Assembly (NCBI RefSeq): GCF_051622035.1
Contig: NC_135360.1
Span: forward strand, 8,546,001 to 8,610,000
Direction: 5' to 3'
From: Arctopsyche grandis
Taxonomy: Eukaryota; Arthropoda; Insecta; Trichoptera; Hydropsychidae
Length of the DNA stretch: 64,000 nt
Part shown: positions 21,914 through 34,050 of the stretch, piece after piece
How the letters are laid out: every line of letters begins with the position of its first letter
Numbering within the stretch: the first letter of the stretch is position 1
Translations under genes and position numbers: made by a program
Notes under the pieces: generated by a model
The model's input: the letters and a program-made list of their open reading frames with translations, nothing else
The model's database searches: none
Told to the model about the DNA's origin: nothing

Positions 21914-22081
21914 TGTTGCGGCTTGCTATATGACATGGTCGAGTTCGGTCATCTTCCTGCGAGTTGGGACCAACTCCGCCGCGTTCAGAGTTGTTACTAT
22001 CATTTCGTCTTCGGCCGTCATAATAAACCAACGTGCATTAACAAGCCAGTCGTCTCGTTCGTTCCATCCCCATCCCCTATA
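21914..22081 (+). mobile_element. Second solo LTR, more diverged
   Basis: It begins TGTTGCGGCTTGC, keeps the CATGGTCGAGTTCGGT block and AATAAA, and ends CCCCTATA. The flanks CATG and TATG differ by one base, consistent with an aged 4-bp duplication. Confidence 0.75.
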
Positions 22082-22174
22082 TATGTATATGAGGATTATT
22101 TAGTGTTTTTTTTTGTTCTTTGTATATATTATGAGGAGCGACAGACTAAAACAATGGAATAGTGAAATAAGAAT

Positions 22175-22262
22175 GTTATGTGGGATCTATCAACATATTT
22201 GAACCTTTACTAACACGCAGGATGGCAATACAAGTCCAAGCATGTGAAGTCCCCACAACACC
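22175..22262 (-). repeat. Diverged LTR relict, interrupted region next to Harbinger
   Basis: The minus strand begins TGTGGGGACTTCACATGC and shares the ATCCTGCG block with the relict at 6395-6470. Confidence 0.4.
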
Positions 22263-22282
22263 TTTAATTATTAACACAATTA

Positions 22283-23086
22283 AGGTCTGTTCATACTTAA
22301 CAGCACTGCACGACTACGTTTCAAATATTTCATTTTATTACATTTCTATTCATATCTACCTACACGTCGCGGTCACGTCACGCTTACAGCAATTTGGCCG
22401 AGTGCAAGGCAAAATCGGCTTACTTATACATTACAGGCCATGACGATACGGCGCAATATTGCTTACGTTGTATTGACGAGTACTTGCAATATGAATGCAT
22501 ACACGTGCATTCGTAGCTACGCGTCAGAATACAAGTCAGCAAAAATGTTTCGACGTTTATTGAACGAAAAATTATGTATAATCGCGCTGTTGTTGGAAGA
22601 AGAAGCTCAAGAAGGCAACAAAAAAGCACGGAGGCGTTTTGATGTGCATCCCATTTTAAAAAATAGAAAAACCGAAGGAGAGTTTTGGACACTGTATAAG
22701 GAGCTTGTGGATGATGGACAAAATTTTTTTAAATATTTCCGTAAAAAAATTTTTTTTTTTTTAAATATTTGCGCCAAAACCATGTCGAAATATTAAACAG
22801 CTATCAACTGTCACTATCGATAATTGGTCCAAAACAGCAAAGCGGCAGACTCATGGCACGTAATTCGCGTGTATATTTCCACGATGGCCAAAAAAACGGA
22901 TACGATGCGTTGACGGATGTTGCTGTAAGGTATGAACAGGAAATGTCGGGTACTGCTGTAAGCCTACCGTGGCGTAAACGTGACGGTTAGTATGAATGTA
23001 CCCATACAAAATGTACTAAAGAATACTTTTCGTACGGCCGGATACCTGCTGAAGTCGGTACGTGCTGACTAGGTATGAACAGACCT
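22283..23086 (+). mobile_element. Internally deleted PIF/Harbinger transposon
   Basis: Terminal inverted repeats AGGTCTGTTCATACTTA...CAGCAC and the reverse-complement end (GTATGAACAGACCT) are flanked by TTA on both sides (22280-22282, 23087-23089), the 3-bp TWA-type duplication of Harbinger elements. An ORF from 22545 begins MFRRLLNEKLCIIALLLEEE and contains RFDVHPILKNRKTEGEFWTL and YKELVDDGQNFFKYFR, the N-terminal region of HARBI1/PIF transposases. It then runs into a T/A-rich junction and stops, with the DDE catalytic part missing. At 804 bp it is a non-autonomous deletion derivative. Confidence 0.9.
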
Positions 23087-23529
23087 TTATTCTAAATTTA
23101 TTTATATTTAATGGTTCAAAAACAAATAAAAATAATTACCCCACCTATGCACTAGATCTTTTTGAAAAGAAAATGGAAAAAAGTAAGAAGGGAAAAGAAA
23201 TATAATACATGATATAATACCCTTTTACAATTTTGCTTTTTAATTTTTTTTTCTCAAATTTGGAACATCTTCTTTGGCTGAATCAATCCAGAGCATTATA
23301 GTAAGGTTGACTAAGCTTTTAGAGTGCATATTTACTGAATACTGGAATTTTTAATTAATTATGCTAAATTTTCATGTTTGAATTCAAAATAAAATTAATT
23401 TAATCAGTTTTCAAGCAGTATTTTAATTTTCACTGCCTAATTCTGTTTAGAATGTAAAATAATTCCACCAGATTACATGCATAAATAAATGCAAGTAATA
23501 TAGTGATTTAATATGGTCGACGAAATACA
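23087..23529. other. Non-coding between Harbinger and PSMA5
   Basis: AT-rich sequence with no gene seen. Confidence 0.5.
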
Positions 23530-23600
23530 AACCTAAGGCCACAAGTGTCTTGACTGGACGCGGTGACTCGCAGGATCGTCTGAGCCGGCACTTTTCAAAG
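23530..23600 (+). promoter_or_regulatory. Probable PSMA5 5' UTR exon and core promoter
   Basis: A short GC-richer stretch ends TTTTCAAAG|GTAAAT at 23600/23601, a good donor. The PSMA5 ATG exon begins directly at the ATG after acceptor CATTGTAG, so a non-coding first exon is required and this fits. Confidence 0.5.
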
Positions 23601-23820
23601 GTAAATATCCCAGTTAAAATCTCATACAGGGTAATTTGGAGGCTTAGTAGAGTCCCCAAATGGAGGCGGAGTCTCACTTAGCGCTTCTCCCCCCCTTTTT
23701 CCGATGTATTCCCCGTCAAAACATAACCTCAACCATTGCTTCTCATTTCGCCTGATACAACCACTGTTATGAAATCCATATCTCAGTATATAACTTTTTA
23801 AGGGTTTGTGTTCATTGTAG

Positions 23821-25417
23821 ATGTTCTTGACACGTTCCGAGTATGACCGTGGCGTCAACACGTTCAGCCCAGAAGGACGTCTTTTCCAGATCGAATATGC
23901 CATCGAAGCTATCAAACTCGGATCAACAGCCATCGGTATATCTACATCTGAAGGTGTGGTGTTGGCCGTTGAGAAAAGAATCACATCACCGTTGATGGAG
24001 CCTACGACTATTGAAAAGATTGTGCAAGTTGATGCTCACATCGCTTGTGCCGTGTCAGGCTTGATGGCCGATTCCAGGTATGCTTTGTATAAGTATATAT
24101 TTACCTTTAAATGCTTGTAGAACTTTTGTATCAATCGAATTCTGTATATGTTATAACATTATTATTTTGATGCACATATTTTGGATTGAATTGGTCTACT
24201 TTATATATGATACTTAGACTTAACATACGTCTATAATTTGTTACTCTAATCTTCGGTCAGTACTTGTAGTACTAGATTTAAATGTGACTTGGTCTGGAAT
24301 TTAAATATACATACGTAGACTGGACAAAAATACTCAATAGCTTTCAGATAGATATTCTTCTTTCTGCTGAATTAATTGGAATGATATTAACATTCAAGAA
24401 AATAACGAGAAACTATTGAAAAAGTACCATTTTCAAAATACATCACTGTATAGGAGATAGTTTATACAAATGTCCAGTCATATTGAAGAATTTTATTATA
24501 CTAAAAAGATTCGCAATGTTGCAAATATTAAAAAAGGCTTATTTTGATTGGTTTTTTAAGCCAGTTATAGTGTATACACTTGTATGGTATGCAAATATAT
24601 GAATAAATCTCAGAATCAGCAATAATTGAATTACTACAAAACTTATCAAAATTGTTGAATTCACCTATATTTCAAACCGAATCTTGTATGTATTCCAACA
24701 ATGTATTTATTTTTGTACCCGTATATTGAATATTATGCATATATTGCGAGTCATATGTTCAGCTAATATTCATGATATATCATTTGCTTTACAGAACGTT
24801 GTTAGACAGAGCCCGTATTGAATGTCAAAATCACTGGTTTGTATACGACGAAAGAATGACAGTAGAATCGTGCGCACAGGCTGTTAGTAATTTAGCTATA
24901 CAGTTCGGAGACAGCGATGAGGATAGCGGTACGGCCATGTCCAGACCCTTCGGTGTAGCAATCTTATTCGCTGGTATGTTCACCTCTTATCATATCATCG
25001 TGTTTACTATTTGGAATTCAAATTGACTGAAAGTTTTCGATGATTCTAGGTATCGATGAAAAGGGTCCTCAATTGTTCCACATGGATCCCAGCGGCACTT
25101 TTGTGCAGTTTCACGCAAAGGCAATCGGCTCTGGTAGCGAAGGTGCTCAGCAAAGCTTACAGGTATAATATTGTTTCGTACGTTTTGAGTTTGTTGTTTA
25201 TGGTGATTTTTTTTAAATATTACTCTTTTTATAGGAGGTTTATCACAAATCCATGACCCTCAACGAGGCGATCAAAAACGCCCTCACTATTCTAAAGCAA
25301 GTAATGGAAGAAAAACTATCAGAAAATAATGTGGAAGTTGTTACATTAACTCCGGACGGTCTTTTTCAATTATTCTCAAAGGAAGCTTTAACAAATGTCA
25401 TAAAAGACATTCCTTAA
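23821..25417 (+). CDS. PSMA5: 20S proteasome subunit alpha type-5
   Basis: Four exons join in phase: 23821-24077, 24795-24973, 25050-25162, 25235-25417, giving 243 aa (family about 241-244). The start [20 protein letters not shown] with [14 protein letters not shown] is the alpha-subunit signature and the exact N-terminus of alpha-5. Later motifs [23 protein letters not shown] and [12 protein letters not shown] are also typical. Alpha-5 is one of the seven alpha-ring subunits that gate the 20S core; it has no catalytic threonine. The acceptor abuts the ATG, so the 5' UTR is in an upstream exon. The orthologue in Drosophila is Prosalpha5. Intron 1 (717 bp) shows no clear transposon. Possible polyadenylation signals (AATAAA) lie at about 25485 and 25653. 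Confidence 0.97.
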
Positions 25418-25725
25418 GATTGTTTTTTTCTTTTTAATTTTACAAATACTGTCTTACTTTATAATGTCAAGTTTAATATTTCTGAATAAACTTATTATTT
25501 ATAGGAGCATATTTTATGGCCGACTACATTTAACTTCTTTTTTACACGAAAATTGTTATGTGCTTAAGGTTTATGGAAATATTTTGATATCAGATAATGT
25601 CTACGACTTGTATGCGGTATTAATTAATAATTTTCAAATTACATTATTCTAATAAAGTTTATTATTTTTTGCAATTTTCAGACATTTATTCCTAACATCC
25701 ATTATAACACATATATATTTGAAAA
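25418..25725 (+). other. PSMA5 3' flank
   Basis: AT-rich 3' UTR and flank, with AATAAA-type signals near 25485 and 25653. Confidence 0.5.
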
Positions 25726-26181
25726 ATTGGTACTTATTGGTTATACGGGCGCATCTGTATACACACATACAAACACACGACAGTTGCATGGATGTCCTCT
25801 AGGTGTTGCAAACAGTTTTAGTAAAGTGACAGTACCATAGAAGTAGAATGCATAGAATCGCTCTCAGCCTCCAAAAATGTTGCTACAAAAACTCTGCGTG
25901 GCAGAGTTTGTTCATTGTTTGCTAAACTTCGTCTCTCTCTCTCTCTTGTCTCTCTTCTGACTTTCCGTCTCTTTTCAATGGCTCGCTTTTAGACGATACT
26001 TTGGTTAACAATGACCATTCTATTCATTCTACTTCTATGGACAGTACGCAATTAGCGATTCACGTTTTATCGAACAATATCAAAACAAAAGTCGAAAAAG
26101 CGTTTCTCAAATAATTTAATTATATTAATTGTTTATACTCGATGCTCTGATGCGCCCGTATAACCAAGAAGTACCGAAAAT
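25726..26181. mobile_element. Foldback MITE with TATACGGGCGCATC termini
   Basis: The left end TTGGTTATACGGGCGCATC pairs with the right end GATGCGCCCGTATAACCAA, and pairing extends outward through GGTACTT. A second inner inverted repeat (CATAGAAGTAGAATG near 25836 and CATTCTACTTCTATG near 26024) suggests a nested element. A short 130-bp member of the same family lies at 41178-41307. Confidence 0.75.
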
Positions 26182-27639
26182 TAAACCACACATGCATATG
26201 TATGTACTTTGAACGTAGTTTTGTCTAACAGATGTAATCCTTATCCCTATAAATCTCCAATTAAAAACAAACTGTATATCAACTGCTGTTTACTATATAT
26301 CTATATGTTACAGACCAAGTGTACATTTCGTTTATTCATACACCAACCAATCCGGCTAGTTATAGTGTACACGGATGAACTTATTTGTTCTTGTACAAAC
26401 TGTTTTCTGTATTCCAAGCTCAATATTTCTAATATTTTATAAATAAACGGAAACCGGAATTATAGCAACGTTGTAATATGGTTTTATAGGATTTCTCTTT
26501 TAAATACTTGGTGTTTTGAGATCTCAAAAATTTCATGCAACACCCGGTGAGTATTTTTGATGATAGCTTTTGACTGTTGACACTTATACCAGTAGTTTGT
26601 GTATGAATCAACTATTCATGAACGAACTGGAATGAACACTCGAACTGTAACATGTGTACGTATTTTGCTTTTATATTGTACAAAAAGATCATCAAATTTA
26701 AGAGGCTTAATTTCATTACGTAAATAAAACAATATGAGTGTAACATTTTACAAATTGCTTTGAACACATTTGTGTGTTCTTTCAGCGTAAATATTACAAA
26801 GCTATCAATAGAAAATTTTGTTTTGCATTAAAATGGATTTATAATAAACCTGACACAGCATTCGAGTCGGTATGACATTGCCTAATAATACAAACCAATT
26901 TTCCAAATGTTCCGACAACAAATTAAAAGCATTTCCGTCTGTCCGGTGGAATATTTTTACAAAGACAACTTTGTACCAATAATTGCGAGAAAATTGCTGC
27001 AATAATTGAGTGCATCTTTGAATATTGATGATGCGCCCATGTTCATTGTATTTTTGACTCGGTGATTTGAACTGATGGATAAATAATGTGTACTATTGAG
27101 TTTTTTTTGTCTGTATGTACCACATATTTCCGCTCATATTGAATTATCATGGCCATTTTTATAGCACTATTTTGCATAGAAGACCATTTTATATAAAAAT
27201 AAGGACCCTCGAATAGGGTCTTGTCCTTCCTGTTGAAGAAAATGCAGGATGCCACTACCGAAAGGACATAATATAATACAAGCTGGGTATACAATTAGCA
27301 TAATGTTATACAAGAGGAAGCGTTTCGTTTGGATTTGCGCTCTACTGCGCAAAAACCACTCAAACGAAAAGTGTCAATATAAATTAGTCAATGAACAGGT
27401 TTCTGTAAAACACTTGCCATTTTGTACTATTTTTGTCCTCGAGACGAGTTGACGGAATTCCACCGAATCAATCATACGCATTCCTATTCAGCCATACATG
27501 ATTATTAGTTTATTGCCATAATTATTTCGGCTGATAGACGTAGACTGTCTATGTTTATACAACGATTGAATTACAATAGATCACAATGGATGTTGACATG
27601 CTAATTATTATATAGAACCAAATGGATCACATGTCTGAT
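26182..27639. other. Non-coding, no gene seen
   Basis: AT-rich. ORFs here are short and unrelated to known families. Confidence 0.5.
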
Positions 27640-27770
27640 GTACATTTTATTTTATTTTACATAGATATATACCAGGAAGGTCTTACAGGTAGACCCCAAT
27701 GCTCCTCTTAGACAATTAATTACAAACATTGCAGTTTTTTTATTACATAAATCGCTGTATTTCGAGAGGC
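27640..27770 (-). repeat. LINE-like 3' tail
   Basis: The minus strand has GGTCTACCTGTAAGACCTTC and ends in TAAAATAAAATAAAA, a layout typical of LINE 3' ends. No coding part is present. Confidence 0.35.
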
Positions 27771-27873
27771 TGAAGCACACGAAATTAACAATTAATTAAT
27801 CCATTGCGACATATATGGATTATTGAATAGTAGTCTAACTACTGTTCAAATATTTGTGACATAGCGGGTAGGA

Positions 27874-28530
27874 CGGAGAAATGTAATAATAATAGAAGGG
27901 CCCTTACGAATAAATAATTGTTAATATTATGCGGTACGTCTTTATAAATACGCACGTAATACAATCGGATCAATTTACTTATAAAAATGTATTCCATGCA
28001 GAGACATGTAATAATAATAGAGGGGCCCTTACGAATAAATAATTGTTGTTAATTTTACGCGGTACGTCTCTATAAATACGCTACATCGCACGGAATACAA
28101 TCGGATCAATTTACTTATAAAAATGTATCCCATGTTGTTTATTGTGTGTTTTTGAATGTATTGTGCAATTTTTACCGATGCTTGCCCATCTGGCGAGTAA
28201 TATAAACAAACAGAGAAGTTTTTATTGGACCTACGACGAGCACCAAGCGTCAAATACGACTGATGCTAAAATTATTTAGATCTGTCCGTGGACAGAATGT
28301 CACTTGACAACAAAAGAACACCTAAAGCCACTTCTATTAATATTACATTTCTCTGATTCCATGTTGTTTATTGTGTGTTTTTGAATGCATTGTGCAATTT
28401 TTACCGATGCTTTCCCATCTTATAAACAGAGTAGTTTTTATCGGACATATGTATGTCGAGCACCAAGCATCAAATACGACTGATGCTAAATATGACGCTT
28501 AAAGCCACTTCTATTAATAACATTTCTTTG
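27874..28530 (+). mobile_element. hAT MITE interrupted by a copy of its own family
   Basis: The ends CGGAGAAATGTAATA and AATAACATTTCTTTG are flanked by GGGTAGGA on both sides (27866-27873 and 28531-28538), a perfect 8-bp duplication. The element is split at 27998/28364 by the nested copy at 27999-28355. Without the insert it would be about 290 bp. No ORF. Confidence 0.9.
27999..28355 (+). mobile_element. hAT MITE nested in a sibling copy
   Basis: It starts CAGAGACATGTAATAATAAT and ends ATTACATTTCTCTG, 357 bp, flanked by ATTCCATG on both sides (27991-27998 and 28356-28363), a perfect 8-bp duplication. The target lies inside the host copy just after its TATAAAAATGT block. Confidence 0.93.
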
Positions 28531-28544
28531 GGGTAGGATGATTT

Positions 28545-28735
28545 TTATCAATTTGAGGAACCGTTTCAACAGTGAAATCAGATAAATTGGCAAATTCTGA
28601 TAAGAAACGACCGATCGACTTGGAGTCACAAATATCCAAGTCTGGCCAGCAGTATTACAGATTAGCATGGGATCGAACCCGGAACCTCTCGGTGCTAAAC
28701 ATAAACACAATCACCGAGCCATACTGCTAGCATGT
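28545..28735 (-). repeat. tRNA-derived SINE
   Basis: Read on the minus strand it opens with box-A-like TGGCTCGGTGATT and box B GGTTCGATCCC, then GGCCAGACTTGGATA and a body with ACTCCAAGTCGATCG, TCTGATTTCACTG and GGTTCC. A plus-strand relative lies at 52022-52245. It is not a tRNA gene, since no cloverleaf closes. Confidence 0.75.
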
Positions 28736-29583
28736 GTACATTTATTTTATCGCATTCATTAATGTGATTAGTATTAAATAAAATTGATCATCTATCATAT
28801 ATGAAACGATAAATGAGACTATAATTATAAATTATAACTTAGTTGATATGAAAAATATTTTTTTTGATTTTTGTATCTAACTTAATCTCATTTTTAAATG
28901 ATGCTTATTTTTCAATTTAATTAAAAAAAAGTTTAATTCAATGTTTTTATTATAAAACATACTAAATGCTACCATCGTCAAATACCGAACGTTCGTTCAT
29001 CGATATGCAAATATGCGTCGACACAGCAGGTATACAAATTCAACAGTGATAAACTGAATGAATAAATATTAGTTTATGTTGCGAATTTAGCAGTTATTAT
29101 TAGGCAGGAGATGGAGGTGAAAATTGAATGACTGTAAGGGATGACGTCACGTTCCGGAGCGGGTAAGTCTTTTCTTTCCGCAGAACTGATTGTAATAAAC
29201 CGTTCATGAATATTTATGAACTGCGACCACTGTACAATGGTACCATTATCTATTATTCTTCGCCGGTGGAATCCGTTTAAGGCAAGTAAGATGAATGAAG
29301 GCACATAAGGATTGTCGCAGTAGGAAAAACCAGTAGTTCAAATGCTCGACTGTTTTCATCATTGCTATTGAATTTAGCAAGATCTACATAGATACTTATA
29401 TGGTACTACATTATAGACTTGTCATATTGTTTTTCATTTGAACTTATTTACACTTGTCTTACAGTGCTAAAATATAATTAGCCACTGTGCTGGACTCTAA
29501 GCATCCAGTTAAAAATGTTTTTTAACTGGATTAAGTTAAAATATGCGAGATTTATTATTGTAATTATTATTATTGTACGAAGG
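28736..29583. other. Non-coding, no gene seen
   Basis: AT-rich with no recognisable motif. Confidence 0.5.
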
Positions 29584-30250
29584 TAGGGTTGCCAACAGGT
29601 CTCTTTTAAAGAGAACATGTTCTCTTTTTACAAACCTCTTTTTAACAAGATATAACGTGAGAGGAGAGACGAGGCATCCTGGCAACACTGAGTATTTACT
29701 TTTACTAGAATATTTTCCATGATCAGCGGACAGTGGACTAAAGAAAAAAAAATAAGTTGAAAATTTCCATTGTCCGGGGTATTTTAAGCGTAGTATATAA
29801 TTACAAAAATATTTCATATTAAGAATTTTATAAAGAAATAAAAGAAAATGAGAAATGTTTGCACCAAATTAGCGGTGTTAATAAATATAGCAACAGGGAT
29901 GGTGAAATTGAGAGTGAGAATGAAGATGATTAAATTCAACAATTAATTTTAAAGGGCACTTTTCATGTGTTCCGATTATTATGAAAGTAAAATAGCCAGT
30001 GATGTTACCCTAATGGTTTCCATGGGTTTTCGGAAACCTGTTGTTAAAAATCAAAAGTTTCCGGAAACCCGTTATTTAATCTAAAAATTCATATAATTTT
30101 TGTCAAAATTTATACAAATCTTGAAAATTTAATGAACTTTCATGTAACGAAATAAAAATGTATATACATACATATATACATATAATATATTTTCAAAATA
30201 TTTTGTATACGTATGTTCTCTTTTTTTGTCCATGACAATTGGTAACCCTA
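29584..30250. mobile_element. hAT-type element (TAGGGTTGCCAA ends)
   Basis: The left end TAGGGTTGCCAAC and the reverse complement of the right end TAGGGTTACCAATTG are flanked by TACGAAGG (29576-29583) and TACGAAGA (30251-30258), a 7/8-matching duplication. The 667-bp interior has a second terminus-like motif near 30000 and no intact transposase. Confidence 0.75.
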
Positions 30251-30418
30251 TACGAAGAGCTTCCCGCTAAAGTAATTATTTCTGTTGATATTGATCAAAG
30301 TTGTTATTTCGTAATGGCATAATTGAAATCATAGAGGTTTTGTCGAAGAATACATAAAATATGAAGATCCTGTACTCAGTATATTTGGAAAAATAAAATA
30401 AAATCACAGTGCGGCAAG

Positions 30419-30786
30419 CAGAGAAATGTTATATTAATAGAAGTGGATTTAGGCGTCATATTGTTGTCAAGTAACGATTGTCTACAGACAATTCTAAATA
30501 ATTTTAGCATCAGTCGTATTTGATGCTTGATGCTCGACGTACATATGTATGTCCGATAAAAACATCTCTGTTTGTTTATATTACTCGCAAGATGGACAAG
30601 CATCGGTAAAAATTGCACAATACATACATTCAAAAACACACAATAAACAACATTTGATACATTTTTATAGGTAAATTGACCCGATTGTATTCCGTGCGTT
30701 GTAGCGTATTTATAAAGACGTACCGCGTAATACTGACAACAATTATTTATTCGTAAGGGTCCTTCTATTATTATTACATTTCTCTG
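30419..30786 (-). mobile_element. hAT MITE, third copy of the 27.9-kb family
   Basis: The 368-bp element has ends CAGAGAAATGTTATATTAAT and TTATTACATTTCTCTG, in reverse orientation to the 27.9-28.5 kb copies. It is flanked by perfect 8-bp duplications GCGGCAAG (30411-30418 and 30787-30794). Confidence 0.95.
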
Positions 30787-30794
30787 GCGGCAAG

Positions 30795-32821
30795 TGTTAA
30801 ACTATACTACAATTTGTTCAAAGTGACAACTATAAATATTATTGTAGTTGTATGAAGACATACTAAATTGCTGAAATAAAATATGTTAAAAATACACACA
30901 TATATGTATACAGAGAGCACTTGGATTTTATAATTAGAAGTAAATCAATATATTGTTACTGATAAGTAAAATAATTAAGAGTACCATTGTAGGCACGAAA
31001 CACTTTCTTTATTGTTATTTTTTAAATCCAAAATTTAACCAGTCAATAAATCAATTTTATCTTTCTCTTCTATTAGTCTTTTCGTTGACATTTGAATTCT
31101 ATATTACATAATTCCAAATTAGTTTGAATATCAGGAAATACACCAAGTTTATTATACAATACACATCAACATTAAAAGTATCTGTACCATGCATTTTAAT
31201 TTTTTGTTTTATTATACGTTGCTTTTGTGAAATAGCGTCTTTAGTACAAAGGTATTGTAAAATACGTGCTGTAGGAAGTCACAGGAAATGGACGATTCAA
31301 GATTTCCTGTTTCTTGTCTGCGTTTTTATATAAAAGGGGAAGTACCCTAATTTAATACGTAGGCAAGACAAAACACCATCGAGTAATGTATTATTTATAA
31401 TTATTAAATTTAAATAACATTTTTATGATACAATTTAATATTTTTATACAGTTTTTATTTCGTAGTACATATGTACATATTAAATATTATTTGATTAATT
31501 ACACACTTAGAGAATGTGTAACACCTGTTCTATAATAAAACACTAGCTCCCTTTTCCTTTCTTTTACAGGTTTGAAACCCCTCTCGCTATCTCTCTCATT
31601 ATTTGATATGCACCTGTCTCTTTTCGGCGCGTGTTCACAGCTTAGCAAAACGGTATAAATTTATAAAACGTACATGATAATAAATTCTATTCAAATCAAA
31701 CATATGACATTGGTATGCACTCATTTTTCATATCAATATAGCTAAGGTAAATTTCTCTAAATTAAAAATTCATCAATCAGACGAGCGTAATCGCTAAAAA
31801 TATTTGTATTATTGTTTCACACACGACAATGTCTTATAGAAAATGAAAAACAAAAACGCGTTCAATAAAAGTGAAAAAGTAATTGCATGTACATACGTTT
31901 TCAAAATTTTACTGTCAAAATAAATTGCTGAAATAATTTATTATGGTTTGCAAAGAGGTTAGTTTTTTTTTTATAAGGGGAGACAAATGTATTGAAGCTG
32001 TCAATCTGTGGGTCGGATCATTACAGGTGTCTCTAATTTGTATGTAGTTTTGTATGTTTTAATTAAATTTGATCAACTTTAAATAAAAAAACAAAAGCCG
32101 TTTTATATAAACGTTTAAAAAAATAAATGAAAATTCTTTTGTTTTATCTACATGGCACAAATGAAAATCTTTTCATTTGTGAAAATGCTGATCAATCTGA
32201 AAGCAAGTAAGATAAATGGTTCGTTTTATAGTTCTATTATGTAATGAATATTCACACTAGAATTATTTAAACTTGTTTTTGAGTAGCCTCAAATTAGAGA
32301 CTTATTTTCACCTATCAATTTTCGAGCATCACGAATGTAGATAATTGGATACACTATTTAAGTGTAAATATTCGATAATTCGTACGAAAGCAACTGAAGA
32401 TTTGAAGTGCTTTAATGATTTTAAAAACACTTTTAAACACGCACTTATATAGTAATACAATTTTCTATACAGCGTGTTTGTTTTATTATAGCCGCTAAAT
32501 TTTAAAACTTTTGACACAATATTTTTATTCGTTGATTAGTATACATAACTTTGTTTTATTTTACTTTTTCTTTCTCCTTTATAAATTTTTATATACTATT
32601 TTAATTTTGTTCAGTGTAAACAAAGAATGGGATTTAAGGATTTTATTTTTGATTTTTACACTTTTGTTATTTTTTTTCTCTCTCCGAATGATGTATTATT
32701 TTCCTTTTGTTACTTTTTTTTTGTTATTATTTTATTTTACCATGTTTTCTGCTTTTGCTTTTTTCCTTTACTTACAGTTTACTTGTTTTTATATCATGTT
32801 TTTATATATTTTTCAAATGTA
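30795..32821. other. Non-coding, no gene seen
   Basis: Strongly AT-rich, with long T-rich runs near 32560-32820 that create Phe-rich chance ORFs. Confidence 0.5.
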
Positions 32822-32895
32822 GGCCATTGTGGCGCATTAGGTTCTTCCTGTAATGCTACAATGGTCCAAAACTATTAAATAAACAAATAAATAAC
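32822..32895 (+). repeat. LINE 3' end with hairpin and (TAAA)n-like tail
   Basis: The sequence CCATTGTGGCGCATTAGG...CCTGTAATGCTACAATGG is followed by AAATAAACAAATAAATAA. The same end occurs on the minus strand at 59876-59942. Confidence 0.65.
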
Positions 32896-33116
32896 CAGTG
32901 CCGGTTTTAGGAGGGGGGGGGGGGGCTAGGTCGGGTGGCGCCCGAGTGCGCCAAATAAATTAGGGCGCCGCACGATACGCCAAAGGCACAAATTTAAAAT
33001 TAGAGCGCCAAAAGCCATAAAAAATTTTAGATTAGAGCGCCAAAGGTGAAACATTTTTTCTAAGGGTGTTTTAAAAAAAATGCCCGAGGGTGCCATTGGG
33101 TGTGGGGCCGGCACTG
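32896..33116. mobile_element. hAT MITE (CAGTGCCGG ends)
   Basis: Terminal CAGTGCCGG/CCGGCACTG with flanks TAAATAAC and TACATAAG (6/8 match). The interior repeats AGAGCGCCAAA blocks. It sits directly in the LINE tail. Confidence 0.75.
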
Positions 33117-33524
33117 TACATAAGTCACTTTTCAACAATTCTGTATTTACATACATACATACATTATAAGGCAGTAAGTGATAACTTTCCATAATTATAA
33201 ATATTTTTCCTTGTAATAAGTACATATGTATGTACATAGATAATAAGGTTTTTCCAATTTAAAACCACGTTTTTCCTATTATGTTTCATAATTTTCATAG
33301 AAATTTAGATTGGAAATGTCTGTCTCAATAAATTTGCCACATTGTAACCGGGCTATTTGTCAAAAGATACCAAACGATGATGAAAAAATGTCAGTTTTAT
33401 GTGGCTCATTATTGTCACAATGCGGCAAGTGAAATTTGTTATTTGTTTACTAGCGCTGTATGATTATTTCGGTTTATAATAAAACATTTCTCTGGGTTTA
33501 ATTATATAAATTTTATGTACGCAG

Positions 33525-33752
33525 CACGGTTGCAACCAGAGGGGGGGGCTATGGGGGCGCTAGGTCCTTTATTTCCTAAATTAAAAAATATACATACTTA
33601 GATAAAAAAATATAAATGAAAAACACACTAAACTCAATTTTCCAAGAATTCTAGGAACGAAAATAAGCTTATAAAAAGTTATATTTATTTTTTGTTTAAA
33701 AAAAGGGTTGGGGGGAGGGGGGGGGTGTCCTAAAATCCTGGCTACGGCCGTG
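33525..33752. mobile_element. hAT-like MITE (CACGGCCGTAGCCAG ends)
   Basis: The left end CACGGTTGCAACCAG and right end CTGGCTACGGCCGTG are flanked by GTACGCAG and GCACGGAG (6/8 match). The interior has G-rich runs. Confidence 0.65.
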
Positions 33753-34050
33753 GCACGGAGTAACAATAGATGAACGTTTTGTAATCATGTGAAAATTTAA
33801 CCTCGAGATTTGGATTGTTTGTCCTGTGGAGAAATCTTCAGTTTTTATACACAGGACCGTACCTAACTGAAATTAGTATAAAAATAATATTATAAAACAC
33901 AGATGTACATACATATATGTACATTGTTTATAAATTATTTGGATATTTTGGGATTTTACTATTATTTCTGGTAAGGAGTAGTATAAATTGGCCTCCCTGT
34001 CGGCCAAATTTTTAGGCGCTGCCCTGGTTACACTTGTCTATATACATAAT

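Noticed and set aside
28670-28735. Possible tRNA gene (box A and box B on the minus strand)
   Set aside because: No closed cloverleaf or acceptor stem, and related copies occur elsewhere with a shared non-tRNA body. It is a SINE.
32511-32878. ORFs of 83-103 codons rich in Phe and Tyr, resembling membrane proteins
   Set aside because: Caused by long T-rich tracts; no domain, and they run into a LINE tail.
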